Position numbers and translations under genes: made by a program. The notes beneath the pieces were generated by a model. It was not told the origin of the DNA, searched no databases, and saw only the letters and a program-made list of their open reading frames with translations. A DNA stretch of 64,000 bases from CAWDDA01 sp963813345 (GTDB taxonomy: Bacteria > Acidobacteriota > Blastocatellia > RBC074): NCBI GenBank assembly GCA_963813345.1, contig CAWEYR010000027.1, forward strand, positions 1 through 64,000, written 5' to 3'. Below are positions 9,936 through 19,105 of this stretch, piece by piece; within the stretch, counting starts at the first letter, position 1, and every line of letters begins with the position of its first letter.

Positions 9936-10376
9936 ATGGCTGAGGAAGGTGAAGGCAGTTTCAAGGTTACGGATCGGCGCCCGTTCAATCCTGACGGTTC
10001 GCTGCGAGACGACGTCGAGGTGGTAGCGCCACCCGCACCCGCACCCGCACCGGATATACCAAGCGCCGAAAAGGTCGTTGAGATCCCGGAATCGCCCGAA
10101 GAGGAGGCCGCGGCGGGTCAAGGCGAGATGTCAGAGTTTATGGAGGTGGTCATGGACCTTGCGGCGCCCGCTTTCATCCATCTTGGAATGGCGGAGCATC
10201 CGGCTACAGGAAAGCCTCAGGTGAATCTGCCGGCCGCGCAGCAGTCGATTGAAATGTTGCGGGTCTTGCGAGGGAAGACAAAAGGCAATCTGACGAGGGA
10301 AGAGGAACAGTTTTTTGACGGACTCCTGGGTGATCTGCAGATGCAGTTTGTATCGATGAGGCGGCAGTCCGGATGA
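9936..10376 (+). CDS. DUF1844 domain-containing protein
   Basis: A small acidic cytoplasmic protein of 146 aa. The N-terminus (SFKVTDRRPFNPDGSLRDD) and the C-terminal helical domain (FMEVVMDLAAPAFIHLGM, then QQSIEMLRVLRGKTKGNL) are the two signatures of DUF1844, a family common in Acidobacteriota and Deltaproteobacteria with no assigned function. A Pro/Ala repeat (residues about 32-42) links them. I prefer ATG 9936 to the in-frame GTG at 9915 because the conserved N-terminus begins there and AAGGAG lies upstream. Its stop overlaps the next start, so it forms an operon with the phosphodiesterase-like MBL protein and ribF. Confidence 0.9.
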   Translation: MAEEGEGSFKVTDRRPFNPDGSLRDDVEVVAPPAPAPAPDIPSAEKVVEIPESPEEEAAAGQGEMSEFMEVVMDLAAPAFIHLGMAEHPATGKPQVNLPAAQQSIEMLRVLRGKTKGNLTREEEQFFDGLLGDLQMQFVSMRRQSG

Positions 10377-11140
10377 GGCTGACGTTTCTCGGAACAGGTA
10401 CATCCGTTGGGATACCAATGATCGGTTGCGAGTGCCCGACATGCACTTCGAGCGATCCAAGGGACCAGCGGCTGCGCACGGGGCTACTGATTGAGCACGA
10501 TGGCAAGCATCTGATAGTCGATCTATCTGCAGACTTCCGCCAGCAGGCGCTTCGAGCCCGGTTGAACAAGCTTGACGCGATTCTGATCACCCATTGCCAC
10601 GCCGACCACGTCTTTGGACTGGATGACATCAGGCCCTTGAACTTCCGGTTTGGACCGATCCCGGTCTACGCAAGCACAGAGACGTGGGAACAACTGAGAA
10701 GGGTCTTCTATTACATCTTCGAAGCAAAACACGTGGGTGGCGGGCTGCCCCAGATCATTCCGAACATTCTGGAGAATGAGCAGGAGATCTGTGGCTTGAA
10801 GGTGGGCAGCATCGACGTCATTCATGGCGGAACAAAGGTCAACGCCTTTCGCTTCAGTAATGCCAGGAGCGGGGTTGGCTTCGTTACCGACTGCAATGCG
10901 ATTCCGGATGCATCGCTTGAGAGGCTTCGCGATCTTGACCTTCTGATCATCGATGCACTGCGATTGAAACCACACTCGACCCATCTCCATCTGGAGAAAA
11001 CTCTCGGCTATATAGATGAGTTGCGCCCGCGCCGTTCCGTTCTCATCCATATGAGCCACGACATCAGGCACGAGGTGGTTGGCCGCACCTTGCCTGATGG
11101 TGTCGAGCTTGGCTTTGATGGGCTCCAGATAGAGCTTTGA
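10373..11140 (+). CDS. MBL-fold metallohydrolase, PhnP/phosphodiesterase-like
   Basis: A metallo-beta-lactamase-fold hydrolase of 255 aa. Visible metal ligands are THCHADHVFGLDD (HxHxDH), the later His in DVIHGG, an Asp in FVTDCNAIP, and His in LIHMSHD. The N-terminus MRLTFLGTGTSVGIPMIGCE and the CPTCTS zinc-finger-like Cys pair resemble PhnP, the phosphoribosyl cyclic phosphodiesterase, and related general phosphodiesterases. No phosphonate genes are nearby, so a C-P lyase role is unlikely; the substrate is unknown. It overlaps DUF1844 by 4 bp and the ribF start by 1 bp. Confidence 0.88.
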   Translation: MRLTFLGTGTSVGIPMIGCECPTCTSSDPRDQRLRTGLLIEHDGKHLIVDLSADFRQQALRARLNKLDAILITHCHADHVFGLDDIRPLNFRFGPIPVYASTETWEQLRRVFYYIFEAKHVGGGLPQIIPNILENEQEICGLKVGSIDVIHGGTKVNAFRFSNARSGVGFVTDCNAIPDASLERLRDLDLLIIDALRLKPHSTHLHLEKTLGYIDELRPRRSVLIHMSHDIRHEVVGRTLPDGVELGFDGLQIEL

Positions 11141-12099
11141 TGCTGATGGATGTTTTTCACGGTATTGACGACGCTCAGCTTCGCAAGCCGACGGTTCTGA
11201 CCCTTGGCGTCTTTGACGGGCTCCACCTGGGTCATCAAGCAATCGTCAGGCAGGTCGTAGAGCGCGCGTTGCTCACCGGAGCTACGTCAACGCTGATCAC
11301 GTTCGACCCTCATCCGCGGCAAGTCCTGAAGCCCGAGACGGCGCCTCCCCTTTTGCAGACATTTCATCAGAAGATGGAGGGATTGCGTGCGCTCGGCATG
11401 CAGCAGGTGGTGGTCCTCCCATTTGATGCGCAACTGGCTGCGCTTTCGGCCGAGGAGTTTGTTGAGAGCTACATTCACAAACGACTCGAGGCACGCGAGG
11501 TGTATCTCGGCAAAGGATTTGCCTTCGGACGGGACCGGCAGGGAAATATCGAGGTGCTCAGAGATTTGAGCCGAAAGTACGGGTTCGTTGCTGACGAAGT
11601 GGCAGAGGTAAGAGTCAGAGGTCACCGCATCAGTTCCACAATGATCAGGCGACTCTTACGGGCAGGTCGAATCAATCTTGCGCGCCGCATGCTTGGGAGA
11701 CCATATGGGATCGAAGGAGTTGTCACGACAGGCCGCGGAGTCGGGAAGGAATTGCTTTTGCCAACAGCAAATCTGGAGGTGCAGAACCGGGTCATTCCTG
11801 CGGACGGAGTTTACGTTACTTTGACTCTGGTTGATGAAACCTGGGTTCGGAGCGTTACAAATATCGGCAAGAGACCAACGCTGGGGGCAGATTCGGAATC
11901 TAAGGTCGAGACGCACCTGATAGACTATGAACGCGATCTTTACAACCAGACCGTGCGCGTGCGCCTGCTTCACCGATTGCGCGCCGAGCGCAAGTTTTCG
12001 GGACTGGAAGAGCTTAAGGCTCAGATATTTCGGGATCGCGATCGAGCCATTCGATACTTTTCGTCAGAACTCGTAAAACGCAACCTGAGAATAGGTTGA
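11140..12099 (+). CDS. ribF: Bifunctional riboflavin kinase / FAD synthetase
   Basis: Converts riboflavin to FMN and FMN to FAD. The N-terminal nucleotidyltransferase domain has VLTLGVFDGLHLGHQAIV (the HxGH-type motif) and TLITFDPHPRQVLKP. The hinge holds GFAFGRDRQGN and ISSTMIRRLLRAG. The C-terminal riboflavin-kinase barrel starts at RRMLGRPYGIEGVV, with GRGVGKELLLPTANLEV, the flavin/ATP loop. At about 319 aa it is full length. ATG 11140 shares a base with the preceding stop (TGATG), so it is the last gene of the DUF1844-MBL-ribF operon. A long palindromic repeat follows. Confidence 0.96.
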   Translation: MLMDVFHGIDDAQLRKPTVLTLGVFDGLHLGHQAIVRQVVERALLTGATSTLITFDPHPRQVLKPETAPPLLQTFHQKMEGLRALGMQQVVVLPFDAQLAALSAEEFVESYIHKRLEAREVYLGKGFAFGRDRQGNIEVLRDLSRKYGFVADEVAEVRVRGHRISSTMIRRLLRAGRINLARRMLGRPYGIEGVVTTGRGVGKELLLPTANLEVQNRVIPADGVYVTLTLVDETWVRSVTNIGKRPTLGADSESKVETHLIDYERDLYNQTVRVRLLHRLRAERKFSGLEELKAQIFRDRDRAIRYFSSELVKRNLRIG

Positions 12100-12120
12100 A
12101 GCGTATCAGGAGGAGAAGAG

Positions 12121-12257
12121 AGTGGTCAGTGGCCAGTGGTCAGGGGTCAGGGGCTTTGAGTTCAAGCTTTAGCTTGTGGTTACATCGTGAACAGCAAGCT
12201 AAAGCTTGAACTCCATACCCTGAATCCCTGTCACTGGCCACTGACCACTGACCACTG
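12121..12257. repeat. Nested inverted repeat (family C core in family D shell)
   Basis: Outer arms are runs of AGTGGTCAGTGGCC-type sequence (12121-12150) and their complement (12231-12257). Inner arms are GAGTTCAAGCTTTAGCTTG (12159 on) and its complement (12194 on), around a short loop. The same inner core occurs at 20536-20603 and as a half copy near 35128. The element fills the gap between ribF and the ABC1 kinase gene and can form a very long hairpin. Confidence 0.75.
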
Positions 12258-12277
12258 ATCCCTAGAGGAAGTACTTA

Positions 12278-13809
12278 ATGGCGATTGCCAGGCGACAAAT
12301 CGAACTACCGCAGCATGAGAAGCAGGCACTGATTCCGGCGGCTTCGAACGTCGCGCGATTCAACGCGCTCGAGGAAGTAAAGGGACACGGTTTCCGAGGG
12401 TATCTGCGCGCAGCACAGATCGTATGGACTTTTGCGCTCTACCAGCTTTTCGTATTTGCTTATCATCGCGGGTGGTTCACTGGCGCCAAGGAGGAGTCCG
12501 AGGAAAGCCATCTCCGATGGCAGGCGTCGTGGCTCAGCAGCCGTTTGCTGAAGCTCGGTCCCACATTCATCAAGATCGGCCAGTCCATTTCGACGCGCGC
12601 TGATCTTCTCCCGATTGCATACGTCAACGAGCTCAGCAAACTTCAGGACAGCGTTCCCGCATTCCCGCGTGAAGTGGCAATGGCAACTATCGAACGGGAG
12701 CTGGGAAAGAAGGTCGAGGATGCATTCGCCGAAATAGAGGACGAGCCGGTTGCAGCCGCATCACTTGGGCAGGTTTACCGCGGGCGGCTTCACACGGGCG
12801 AGGTCGTGGCGATCAAAGTGCAACGCCCGAACCTCGCGAATGTGATCAACTTTGATATCGCCGTCCTTAGGAGTATTGCGCGATTCATGGAGCGATTTCC
12901 AAGGCTTGTGCGTGGAGTCGACTGGCAGGGGACGCTCAATGAATTTGCGACTGTCATCTTCCAGGAGATGGACTACGTCCAGGAGGGACAGAACGCAGAG
13001 ACCTTTCGCCGGCATTTCAGCAAGTGGCGCGAAGTCTATGTTCCGAAGATCTACTGGACGCATACTTCAGTTCGCGTCCTCACGATGGAGTATATCGGAG
13101 GGTCAAAGGTAACTGATCTCGAAGGACTGAAAGCCCGCGGCATCAATCCGCCGGACGTGATCAAGCTGATTGCACGAACTTATCTCAAGCAGCTTCTCGA
13201 GGATGGTTTCTTTCACGCTGACCCGCATCCAGGGAACCTGCGAGTCATGCCTGATGGCAGGCTCGCATTCTTCGATTTTGGAATGGTTGGCCGCATCACG
13301 CCTCGAGTTGCAGAGCATGATGATTGATGCCTTCTTTCATATCGTTGAGCGTGATGTGCGCGGGCTGACCCAGGACCTGATCAATCTCGATTTTCTGACG
13401 CGAAAAGTTGACCCGGCGACAATTCGGCCCGTGGTCGAAAAGCTCTTCTCTGACTATCTCAACCTCAGGCTCGGGGACATACGATTCAAAGAGCTGACAT
13501 ACGAGCTGGCCGAGGTAATGTATGAGTATCCCTTCACGATTCCCGCAAACTTTACCTATATCATCAGGGCAATCATGACGCTTGAAGGTATAGGTATCGC
13601 CATGGATCCGAACTTCAGTTTCTTTGATGTCGCGCGTCCGTTCGCCAAGGAGTTCATGCTCAAACGCGAGGGACGTTTTATGCGCGACCAGATACTAAAG
13701 AAACTGATCTATGGCGAGAATAATCAATATCCAATGGGGCAAAGCCTGGAAGCTTGCGAAGATGGCCGCCCGAATGTACTACGACGGACTGGTCAAGAGT
13801 TTCACCTGA
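12278..13809 (+). CDS. ABC1/UbiB/AarF-family atypical protein kinase (two frameshifts)
   Basis: A membrane-associated protein-kinase-like protein of the UbiB/ADCK group, linked in other bacteria to ubiquinone or isoprenoid lipid homeostasis. After joining, the motifs run KLGPTFIKIGQSISTRADLL (KxGQ), AAASLGQVYRG (the Ala-rich nucleotide loop), EMDYVQEGQNAE, FFHADPHPGNLRV and FFDFGMVG. One surplus base near 13307 (restoring TPRLQSMMIDAFFHIV) and one near 13728 (restoring NQIQWGKAWKLAKMAARMYY, end at 13809) break the frame. The start at ATG 12278 has GAGGAAG upstream. No quinone-synthesis genes are adjacent, so the target lipid is open. Confidence 0.9.
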
Positions 13810-13812
13810 GTC

Positions 13813-13821
13813 TGTTACAAT
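13813..13821 (+). promoter_or_regulatory. Extended -10 promoter placing the start codon at the 5' end
   Basis: TGT-TACAAT is followed by 9 bases and then the GTG start of the DCC gene. Transcription would begin at or next to the start codon, giving a leaderless or nearly leaderless mRNA. No ribosome-binding site is present, which fits. Confidence 0.5.
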
Positions 13822-13830
13822 CCTTGCATC

Positions 13831-14239
13831 GTGTCTGGCATTGTGTTCGATACCGTACTCTATGATGGGGCCTGCGGCATCTGTTCGCACTTTGCGCGCT
13901 GGATCCGCCGGATCGATGCGCAAAATCGCTTCACGATCGTCCCTTTCCAATCATTCACGGAACTCGAGCTAAAAACTGCCGGGCTTGAGCGCGCCGACTG
14001 CGAGAAGGCTTTACAACTTATTACTGAACGGGGCGAGGTCCGGTCGGGCCCGTCTGCAATCAACTATTTTTTCTGGCACTTTCGACCGTGGTCGATCCTC
14101 GTCGCAATCATTTATGCCCTGCCGTTTCTGCTGCTTGGCGAACACATAATCTATAGAGCTTTTTGCGCGTTACCGGCATCGAATCTCGAGGATGTTTGGC
14201 CTCGATGTCTGCGCGGTTCGCCAAAAGCACGTGACATAA
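13831..14239 (+). CDS. DCC-type thiol-disulfide oxidoreductase (DUF393), frameshift near its end
   Basis: A small DUF393/DCC protein, about 135 aa. The redox motif is LYDGACGICSHFARW at residues about 10-24, with both Cys. As read, the frame runs on into the next gene, but the T-run at 14160-14164 appears one base too long. With four Ts the C-terminus becomes RYRHRISRMFGLDVCAVRQK, the usual DUF393 ending, with a TAA stop at 14237. The next gene starts 2 bp later. The apparent fusion with the downstream acyltransferase/ligase is therefore an artefact. The start is GTG 13831. Members often sit near envelope or electron-transfer genes; the partner is not evident here. Confidence 0.8.
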
Positions 14240-14241
14240 GC

Positions 14242-16971
14242 ATGCCGGCGAAAGAATCTGCAAGCCCAGATCAGAACAGCTTTGATGGCGACACGTTTGT
14301 GAGCGACATCATCCTGCGTGACGGCGCGGTGCTCAGGATGAGATCCTTGCGTCACTCTGATCGCGATGGCCTGATCGAGCTCTTCAATCGCTGCTCTCCG
14401 GAAACCAGACGCTACAGATTCCTCCGCCTCATCACATCGCTTCCTGATTCCCTGCTTGATCAGCTGGTAGTGGGAGTGGACCACTCGCGCCATGTAGCGC
14501 TTGTCGTGCTTCACGGAGAACGCACTGGCGAAAGGATCGTGGCAGTCGGACGATACGTCGCCATCGAGCGACAGCCCGGCCTCGCTGAGGTTTCGTTTCT
14601 GGTTGAAGACAGTATGCAGCGGCGCGGAATCGGAACCGTGCTGCTCGATGCGCTCGCCGAGATTGCACGCGCGCAGAAGATCGAACGATTCTCAGCCGAC
14701 GTTCTTATTGATAACCGGCAAATGATGTCTGTCTTTCGTAAGGCCGGGTACGCAGTCTCTTCGAATATCAGCTATGGCGTTACCCACCTCGAGTTCCCGA
14801 TTGCTACGAGCAAAGTCGCCGAAGCTCGAATTGCTGCCCAGGAAAGCGAGGCCGAACGCGCCTCACTGCGTGCAGTTTTCGCGCCGCGCTCGATAGCTGT
14901 GATAGGCGCCGGCCGCGATCCTGCTTCGGTTGGCGGGGCACTCTTTCGCAATCTGCTGCGCTGGGGATTCGAAGGCGCGATCTATCCGGTCAATCCAGCG
15001 GCCCGCTCGATTGCGGGAGTCCGCGCAGCGGCGAGCGTCGCAGAGCTTCCTGAAGTACCTGAGCTCGCGATCATTGTTGTCCCCGCGTCTTTGGTGCTTG
15101 AAACAGCGCGCGCCTGTGCGAATGCAGGAACTCTCGCGTTATGTGTCATCTCAGCCGGCTTTGCCGAGGCAGGCCCTGAGGGTAAGCAGAGGCAACGTGA
15201 ACTCCTGAGCATCTGCCGTGCATCGGGAATGCGGTTGGTCGGACCAAACTGCATGGGAATTGTGAATACCGCGCCTGGTGTGCGTATGCTCGGCACGTTT
15301 GCGCCGGTGGATCCCCCGCACGGAAACATTGCGATGAGCTCGCAGTCAGGGGCCCTCGGGCTCGCGCTTATGGCTCAGGCCGGACAACTCGGCCTCGGCG
15401 TCTCTTCCTTTGTAAGCGTAGGCAACAAGGCTGACGTTTCGGGCAATGATCTGCTGCAATACTGGGAGCTTGATGACGACACGGGCGTGATTCTGCTCTA
15501 CCTGGAAAGCTTTGGTAATCCACGCCGGTTTGCACAAATCGCGCGCAGGGTATCGAGAGCAAAGCCGATCGTGGCGGTCAAATCAGGACGAACATCCGCC
15601 GGAGAGAAGGCAGCTTCCAGTCACACAGCGGCTCTCGCGAGTTCTGATCGCGCGGCTGATGCCTTATTCAATCAGACGGGCATTATACGAGTCGACACGC
15701 TTAACGATTTCTTTTCTGTGGCGCGTCTCCTCTCGTCTCAGCCTGTGCCCCACGGCAATCGGATCGGGATCCTCACAAATGCAGGTGGGCCGGCCGTCAT
15801 GGCCGTCGATGCTGCTATCGCATCCGGGCTCGATGTACCGCTCCTGGGCGAGTCCACCAGAGATCGCCTGCGTGCAGTGCTTCCAACGGAAGCGGCAATA
15901 GATAACCCGATCGACATGATCGCAGGCGCTGGTCCCGATCAGTACCGCAAATGTCTCGAGATCCTATGCGACGATCCTGACATCGATGCGATTCTCGTCA
16001 TTTTCATTCCGCCATTGTTGACGCCGTCGTCAGAGGTCGCGAGGACCATTGGAGAGCTTCTGAGCGAGCGCGAAGTAAAACACGCGGATCTCGAGAAGAC
16101 CGTAGCAGCCGTTTTTCTTGACCCGCATTCAACAGTGGTCTCGATACCCGCAGGCAGTCGACGCGTTCCGGTCTACAACTTTCCCGAGGGAGCTGTTTCC
16201 GCGCTCAGTGCGGCTGTGCGGTACGGAACCTGGCGAAATGCTCCGCTCGGGAATCGTGTTTCAATTGAAGTCAACTCCGAGGAGGTGCAGAAAGTACTGT
16301 CGTCTCACCCGGGCGACAGCTGGTTGCCACACGACGCGGTCGAGAAGCTGCTCGATTCCGTTGGAATCAAGATCAATGCAGTACAGCTCATTAGCTCGCC
16401 GGAAGATGCGATAACCTTCGCGAAAACGTTCGGACGCCCGGTTGCAATGAAGGTGAGCGATCCTCGAGTCCTGCACAAATCTGATGTAGGTGGAGTGCTG
16501 CTCAACATCAGGCCCGATGAGGCTGGCGAAGCTTACGCGAAGCTGAAAGAGCAACTCGGCAAACACGAAATCGAGCTCGACGCCGCAACAATATCTCCGA
16601 TGGCTCAATCAGGTGTCGAGGTGCTTGCCGGAGTCACCCACGACCCGGTCTTTGGGCCGCTCGTGGCCTTTGGTTCCGGAGGGGTTCTCGTCGAGATTCT
16701 GGATGACATTGTTTTCAGAGTGTTGCCGCTCACGGATCGCGACGTTAAGGAAATGATCGCTGGCTCGCGCGTTGCCCGTCTTCTTAAGGGTTATCGGGGC
16801 ATGCCGGCCGCAGATGTCGACGCGCTCGAGCAGCTGTTGCTGAGATTGGGAGCGCTCGCGGAGAGTGTCCCTCGAATTGCGGAGATTGATCTGAATCCAG
16901 TGATTGTCCACGCCCAGGGTGAGGGGATCACGATCATAGATGCCCGAGTACGATTAAATGCCTCATCTTGA
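14242..16971 (+). CDS. GNAT acetyltransferase fused to ADP-forming acyl-CoA ligase (Pat/ACD-like)
   Basis: A protein of about 909 aa that combines an N-terminal GNAT domain (about residues 15-190, acetyl-CoA loop in EDSMQRRGIGTVLLDAL) with an NDP-forming acyl-CoA synthetase. The synthetase part runs CoA-binding (SIAVIGAGRDPASVGGALF), ligase (MSSQSGALGLALMAQ and SSHTAALASSDRAADALF with the candidate phospho-His) and C-terminal ATP-grasp (RPVAMKVSDPRVLHKSDVGG). It may acetylate lysines of enzymes such as acetyl-CoA synthetase, as Pat does, or be an acetate/acyl-CoA ligase. The domain order is reversed relative to enterobacterial Pat, where GNAT is C-terminal. ATG 14242 follows the DCC stop by 2 bp. 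Confidence 0.88.
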   Translation: MPAKESASPDQNSFDGDTFVSDIILRDGAVLRMRSLRHSDRDGLIELFNRCSPETRRYRFLRLITSLPDSLLDQLVVGVDHSRHVALVVLHGERTGERIVAVGRYVAIERQPGLAEVSFLVEDSMQRRGIGTVLLDALAEIARAQKIERFSADVLIDNRQMMSVFRKAGYAVSSNISYGVTHLEFPIATSKVAEARIAAQESEAERASLRAVFAPRSIAVIGAGRDPASVGGALFRNLLRWGFEGAIYPVNPAARSIAGVRAAASVAELPEVPELAIIVVPASLVLETARACANAGTLALCVISAGFAEAGPEGKQRQRELLSICRASGMRLVGPNCMGIVNTAPGVRMLGTFAPVDPPHGNIAMSSQSGALGLALMAQAGQLGLGVSSFVSVGNKADVSGNDLLQYWELDDDTGVILLYLESFGNPRRFAQIARRVSRAKPIVAVKSGRTSAGEKAASSHTAALASSDRAADALFNQTGIIRVDTLNDFFSVARLLSSQPVPHGNRIGILTNAGGPAVMAVDAAIASGLDVPLLGESTRDRLRAVLPTEAAIDNPIDMIAGAGPDQYRKCLEILCDDPDIDAILVIFIPPLLTPSSEVARTIGELLSEREVKHADLEKTVAAVFLDPHSTVVSIPAGSRRVPVYNFPEGAVSALSAAVRYGTWRNAPLGNRVSIEVNSEEVQKVLSSHPGDSWLPHDAVEKLLDSVGIKINAVQLISSPEDAITFAKTFGRPVAMKVSDPRVLHKSDVGGVLLNIRPDEAGEAYAKLKEQLGKHEIELDAATISPMAQSGVEVLAGVTHDPVFGPLVAFGSGGVLVEILDDIVFRVLPLTDRDVKEMIAGSRVARLLKGYRGMPAADVDALEQLLLRLGALAESVPRIAEIDLNPVIVHAQGEGITIIDARVRLNASS

Positions 16972-16978
16972 CTGATTT

Positions 16979-16987
16979 TGATATACT
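16979..16987 (+). promoter_or_regulatory. Extended -10 promoter for the L,D-transpeptidase
   Basis: TGA-TATACT is followed by 8 bases and the ATG at 16996, predicting a near-leaderless transcript. It overlaps the stop region of the preceding gene by a few bases. Confidence 0.45.
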
Positions 16988-16995
16988 TCCAAGGC

Positions 16996-17841
16996 ATGAA
17001 GATGCTCGCGCGGTTCCTCATACTCGCATGTATTATTTGCGGGCTTGCAATGCCGGCAACAGCTGCACTTGCAAAGCAGAAGACGACGTCGAAGTCGACC
17101 AAGACTTCGAAGCCTACCAAGCCCACAAAGTCTACTAAATCAACCACACCCACACAGACGGAGGCTGACGCGCAAACGGCGAAATCCTCAGGGTCTTCAA
17201 AGACAAGAAAACCGGCGAAAGAACCAAAACAGGCGCCGCTCAATGTTCGTGAGATCAAAGAAGCGGAACAGCGCCTTTCAGACCTGGGCTACTGGACCGG
17301 CCCGATCGATGGCAAGTTTGACGAAGGTTCGCGCCACGCACTTGTCGCTTTTCAGAAAGTCACGGGCCGAAAACTAACGGGAGTGTTGAATCGATCTGAA
17401 CGCGCCGCATTGATGCGCGGCGAAAGACCGATGCCGGTCAATGCTGGACCCGCGCATATCGAAGTCGATCTCGAGCGTCAGGTTCTTTTCGTGGTCGATG
17501 ATAACGCGGCCGTGCAGCGAATCCTTCCAGTATCGACTGGCAGCGGCGAGGAGTTTAAGGCCCAGGGGTACTGGCGAACCGCCGTCACGCCTGCGGGACA
17601 TCTCAGCGTTCTGAAGAAGATCAAGGGCTGGAAGAAGAGTCCTCTCGGTGAGCTCTATTATCCGAGCTACATTGTCGGCGGTATCGCGATTCACGGCCAT
17701 AAGCAGGTACCATTCAAACCCGCGAGTCATGGTTGCATCCGGATTCCAATGTTTGCAGCGGTAGAGTTCTTTAAGATCTGCGCCAGTAGGAATGGACGTC
17801 TTCATTCTATTCAAGCCCGAAGCGGCGCAGGTGTTGCCTGA
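16996..17841 (+). CDS. Secreted L,D-transpeptidase (YkuD) with peptidoglycan-binding domain
   Basis: A cell-wall cross-linking enzyme of 281 aa that forms 3-3 links between stem peptides or attaches proteins to peptidoglycan. The signal peptide (MLARFLILACIICGLAMPAT) precedes a Lys/Ser/Thr/Pro linker (about 27-75). A PG_binding_1 domain follows (EAEQRLSDLGYWTGPIDGKF), then the YkuD catalytic domain, with IAIHGHKQVPF and ASHGCIRIP carrying the catalytic His and Cys. The start is ATG 16996; upstream codons give an unlikely N-terminus. It stands alone between the ligase gene and the convergent LOG gene. Confidence 0.92.
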   Translation: MKMLARFLILACIICGLAMPATAALAKQKTTSKSTKTSKPTKPTKSTKSTTPTQTEADAQTAKSSGSSKTRKPAKEPKQAPLNVREIKEAEQRLSDLGYWTGPIDGKFDEGSRHALVAFQKVTGRKLTGVLNRSERAALMRGERPMPVNAGPAHIEVDLERQVLFVVDDNAAVQRILPVSTGSGEEFKAQGYWRTAVTPAGHLSVLKKIKGWKKSPLGELYYPSYIVGGIAIHGHKQVPFKPASHGCIRIPMFAAVEFFKICASRNGRLHSIQARSGAGVA

Positions 17842-17926
17842 TTAGTTCAACAGAAGGAGTCAAAGGAAACGTAGAGACTGAATTTGGCGTTTCCGCGCTT
17901 CCTTAAGTTTGCCATCTGTTAAACTC

Positions 17927-18689
17927 TTATTTCTCTCCCAGGATGCGCGAGGGTTGAGGGATACGACGCAAGCCAAATTTGTCGATAGCATACCTGCTGA
18001 TGTGCGCCATCGCGACATCAACCGAATCCGACACCATCAGTAAATGAAGGTCCTGCGGAGTGATCGTTCCACTCGTGACCATTTTCTGCAGAAACTCGAG
18101 CAGAGGACGATGGTAGTCCCGGCCCATCAGTACTATCGGAAAGTCGAGTATTTTCCGCGTCTGAATCAGCGTCATCGCCTCAAATAGCTCGTCCATCGTT
18201 CCGAACCCGCCCGGAAGAACAACAAAGGCGTATGAATACTTAATGAGCATCACCTTCCGAACAAAGAAGTAGTCGAACTCGACCCACATATCGAGATACT
18301 TATTCGGAAGCTGCTCGTGCGGGGAGCTTGATGTTGCATCCTATGGAACGGCCGCCGGCCTCTTTGGCGCCGCGGTTAGCCGCCTCCATGATGCCCGGTC
18401 CTCCCCCGGTCATGACTGTGAATCCAAGGTCGGCAAGACCCGATCCGACACGATAGGCAAGATCATAGTAAGGATGATCTTCCTTGAATCGCGCCGAACC
18501 GAAGACCGTAACGCAGGGGCCTACAAAGTGTAACCGGCGGAATCCCCGAAAGAACTCGCGCATAATCCGGCAGAGATCCAGGAAATCGGTGCTGCGCTTC
18601 TGCGGGCCTTCGAGAAAGACCCGCTCTCTCCGTATCGCTTCTTCAGGGTTTTGAACTGGTGGTTCGTCAGGTTTGGTCTCGGTAGCCAT
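17927..18689 (-). CDS. LOG-family (TIGR00730-like) Rossmann protein, one frameshift
   Basis: A protein of about 254 aa from the LOG / former lysine-decarboxylase-like family. Characterised members hydrolyse nucleoside 5'-monophosphates such as cytokinin ribotides to base plus ribose phosphate. The N-terminal half has CVTVFGSARFKEDHP and VMTGGGPGIMEAANRGA. The C-terminal half has VVLPGGFGTMDELFEAMTLI, the PGGxGTxxE signature. The halves are in different frames. The G4 run at 18321-18324 appears one base too long; removing one gives KLPHEQLPNKYLDMWVEFDY. The charged N-terminal extension (about 45 aa) is typical of the longer bacterial subgroup. The natural substrate here is unknown. Confidence 0.88.
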
Positions 18690-18710
18690 GCATGAGGTGT
18701 GACGGGAGAG

Positions 18711-18977
18711 TTAGACGAACACCACGGACTGCGAATTGGGGATCTCGAAGCGGTGCCGGCAACGGGCACAGAAGATCACGTCGTCAACGCGCACGAGATA
18801 GTCACGCGCCTTAGCGAATTTCGCTCGATCGAAGTCACTTGCTCCGCGAGGGATCTCGCGCTTACGCGACCGGCGAAGCCATCGGACTTCGAACTCAGAC
18901 GACTCTCGACACTTCGGGCATGTATACCTGGCACTTTTGGTTTCGGGCTTCTCGGTGTAGAAATCTCGTTCATCCAT
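18711..18977 (-). CDS. Small two-CxxC zinc-ribbon protein
   Basis: A protein of 88 aa with two Cys pairs, YTCPKCRESSEFEVRW near the N-terminus and FCARCRHRFEIP near the C-terminus. This is the probable zinc-trec-like zinc-ribbon arrangement seen in DUF7558-like or 'zinc-ribbon domain containing' proteins. A basic middle segment (RRSRKREIPRG) could contact nucleic acid. I take ATG 18977 as start; an in-frame start 24 bp upstream is possible. TACACT lies 6 bp before the ATG. It is 21 bp upstream of the LOG gene on the same strand and probably co-transcribed. Function is unknown. Confidence 0.7.
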   Translation of the reverse strand: MDERDFYTEKPETKSARYTCPKCRESSEFEVRWLRRSRKREIPRGASDFDRAKFAKARDYLVRVDDVIFCARCRHRFEIPNSQSVVFV

Positions 18978-19105
18978 GACGAAAGTGTAATCCCAAAACA
19001 CAGGGGATTGCTACAGGATATTGCTGTCGTGTGTTAGGCTGTCGCGTCAAGAACGCATTAAGCGCAAGTGAAGCAACGCGCTACTCCCCACTCTATGGAG
19101 CATAG

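Noticed and set aside
13831..16971. A single 1,046-residue three-domain enzyme
   Set aside because: A surplus base in a T run explains the fusion; both neighbouring natural ends are visible (see the finding).
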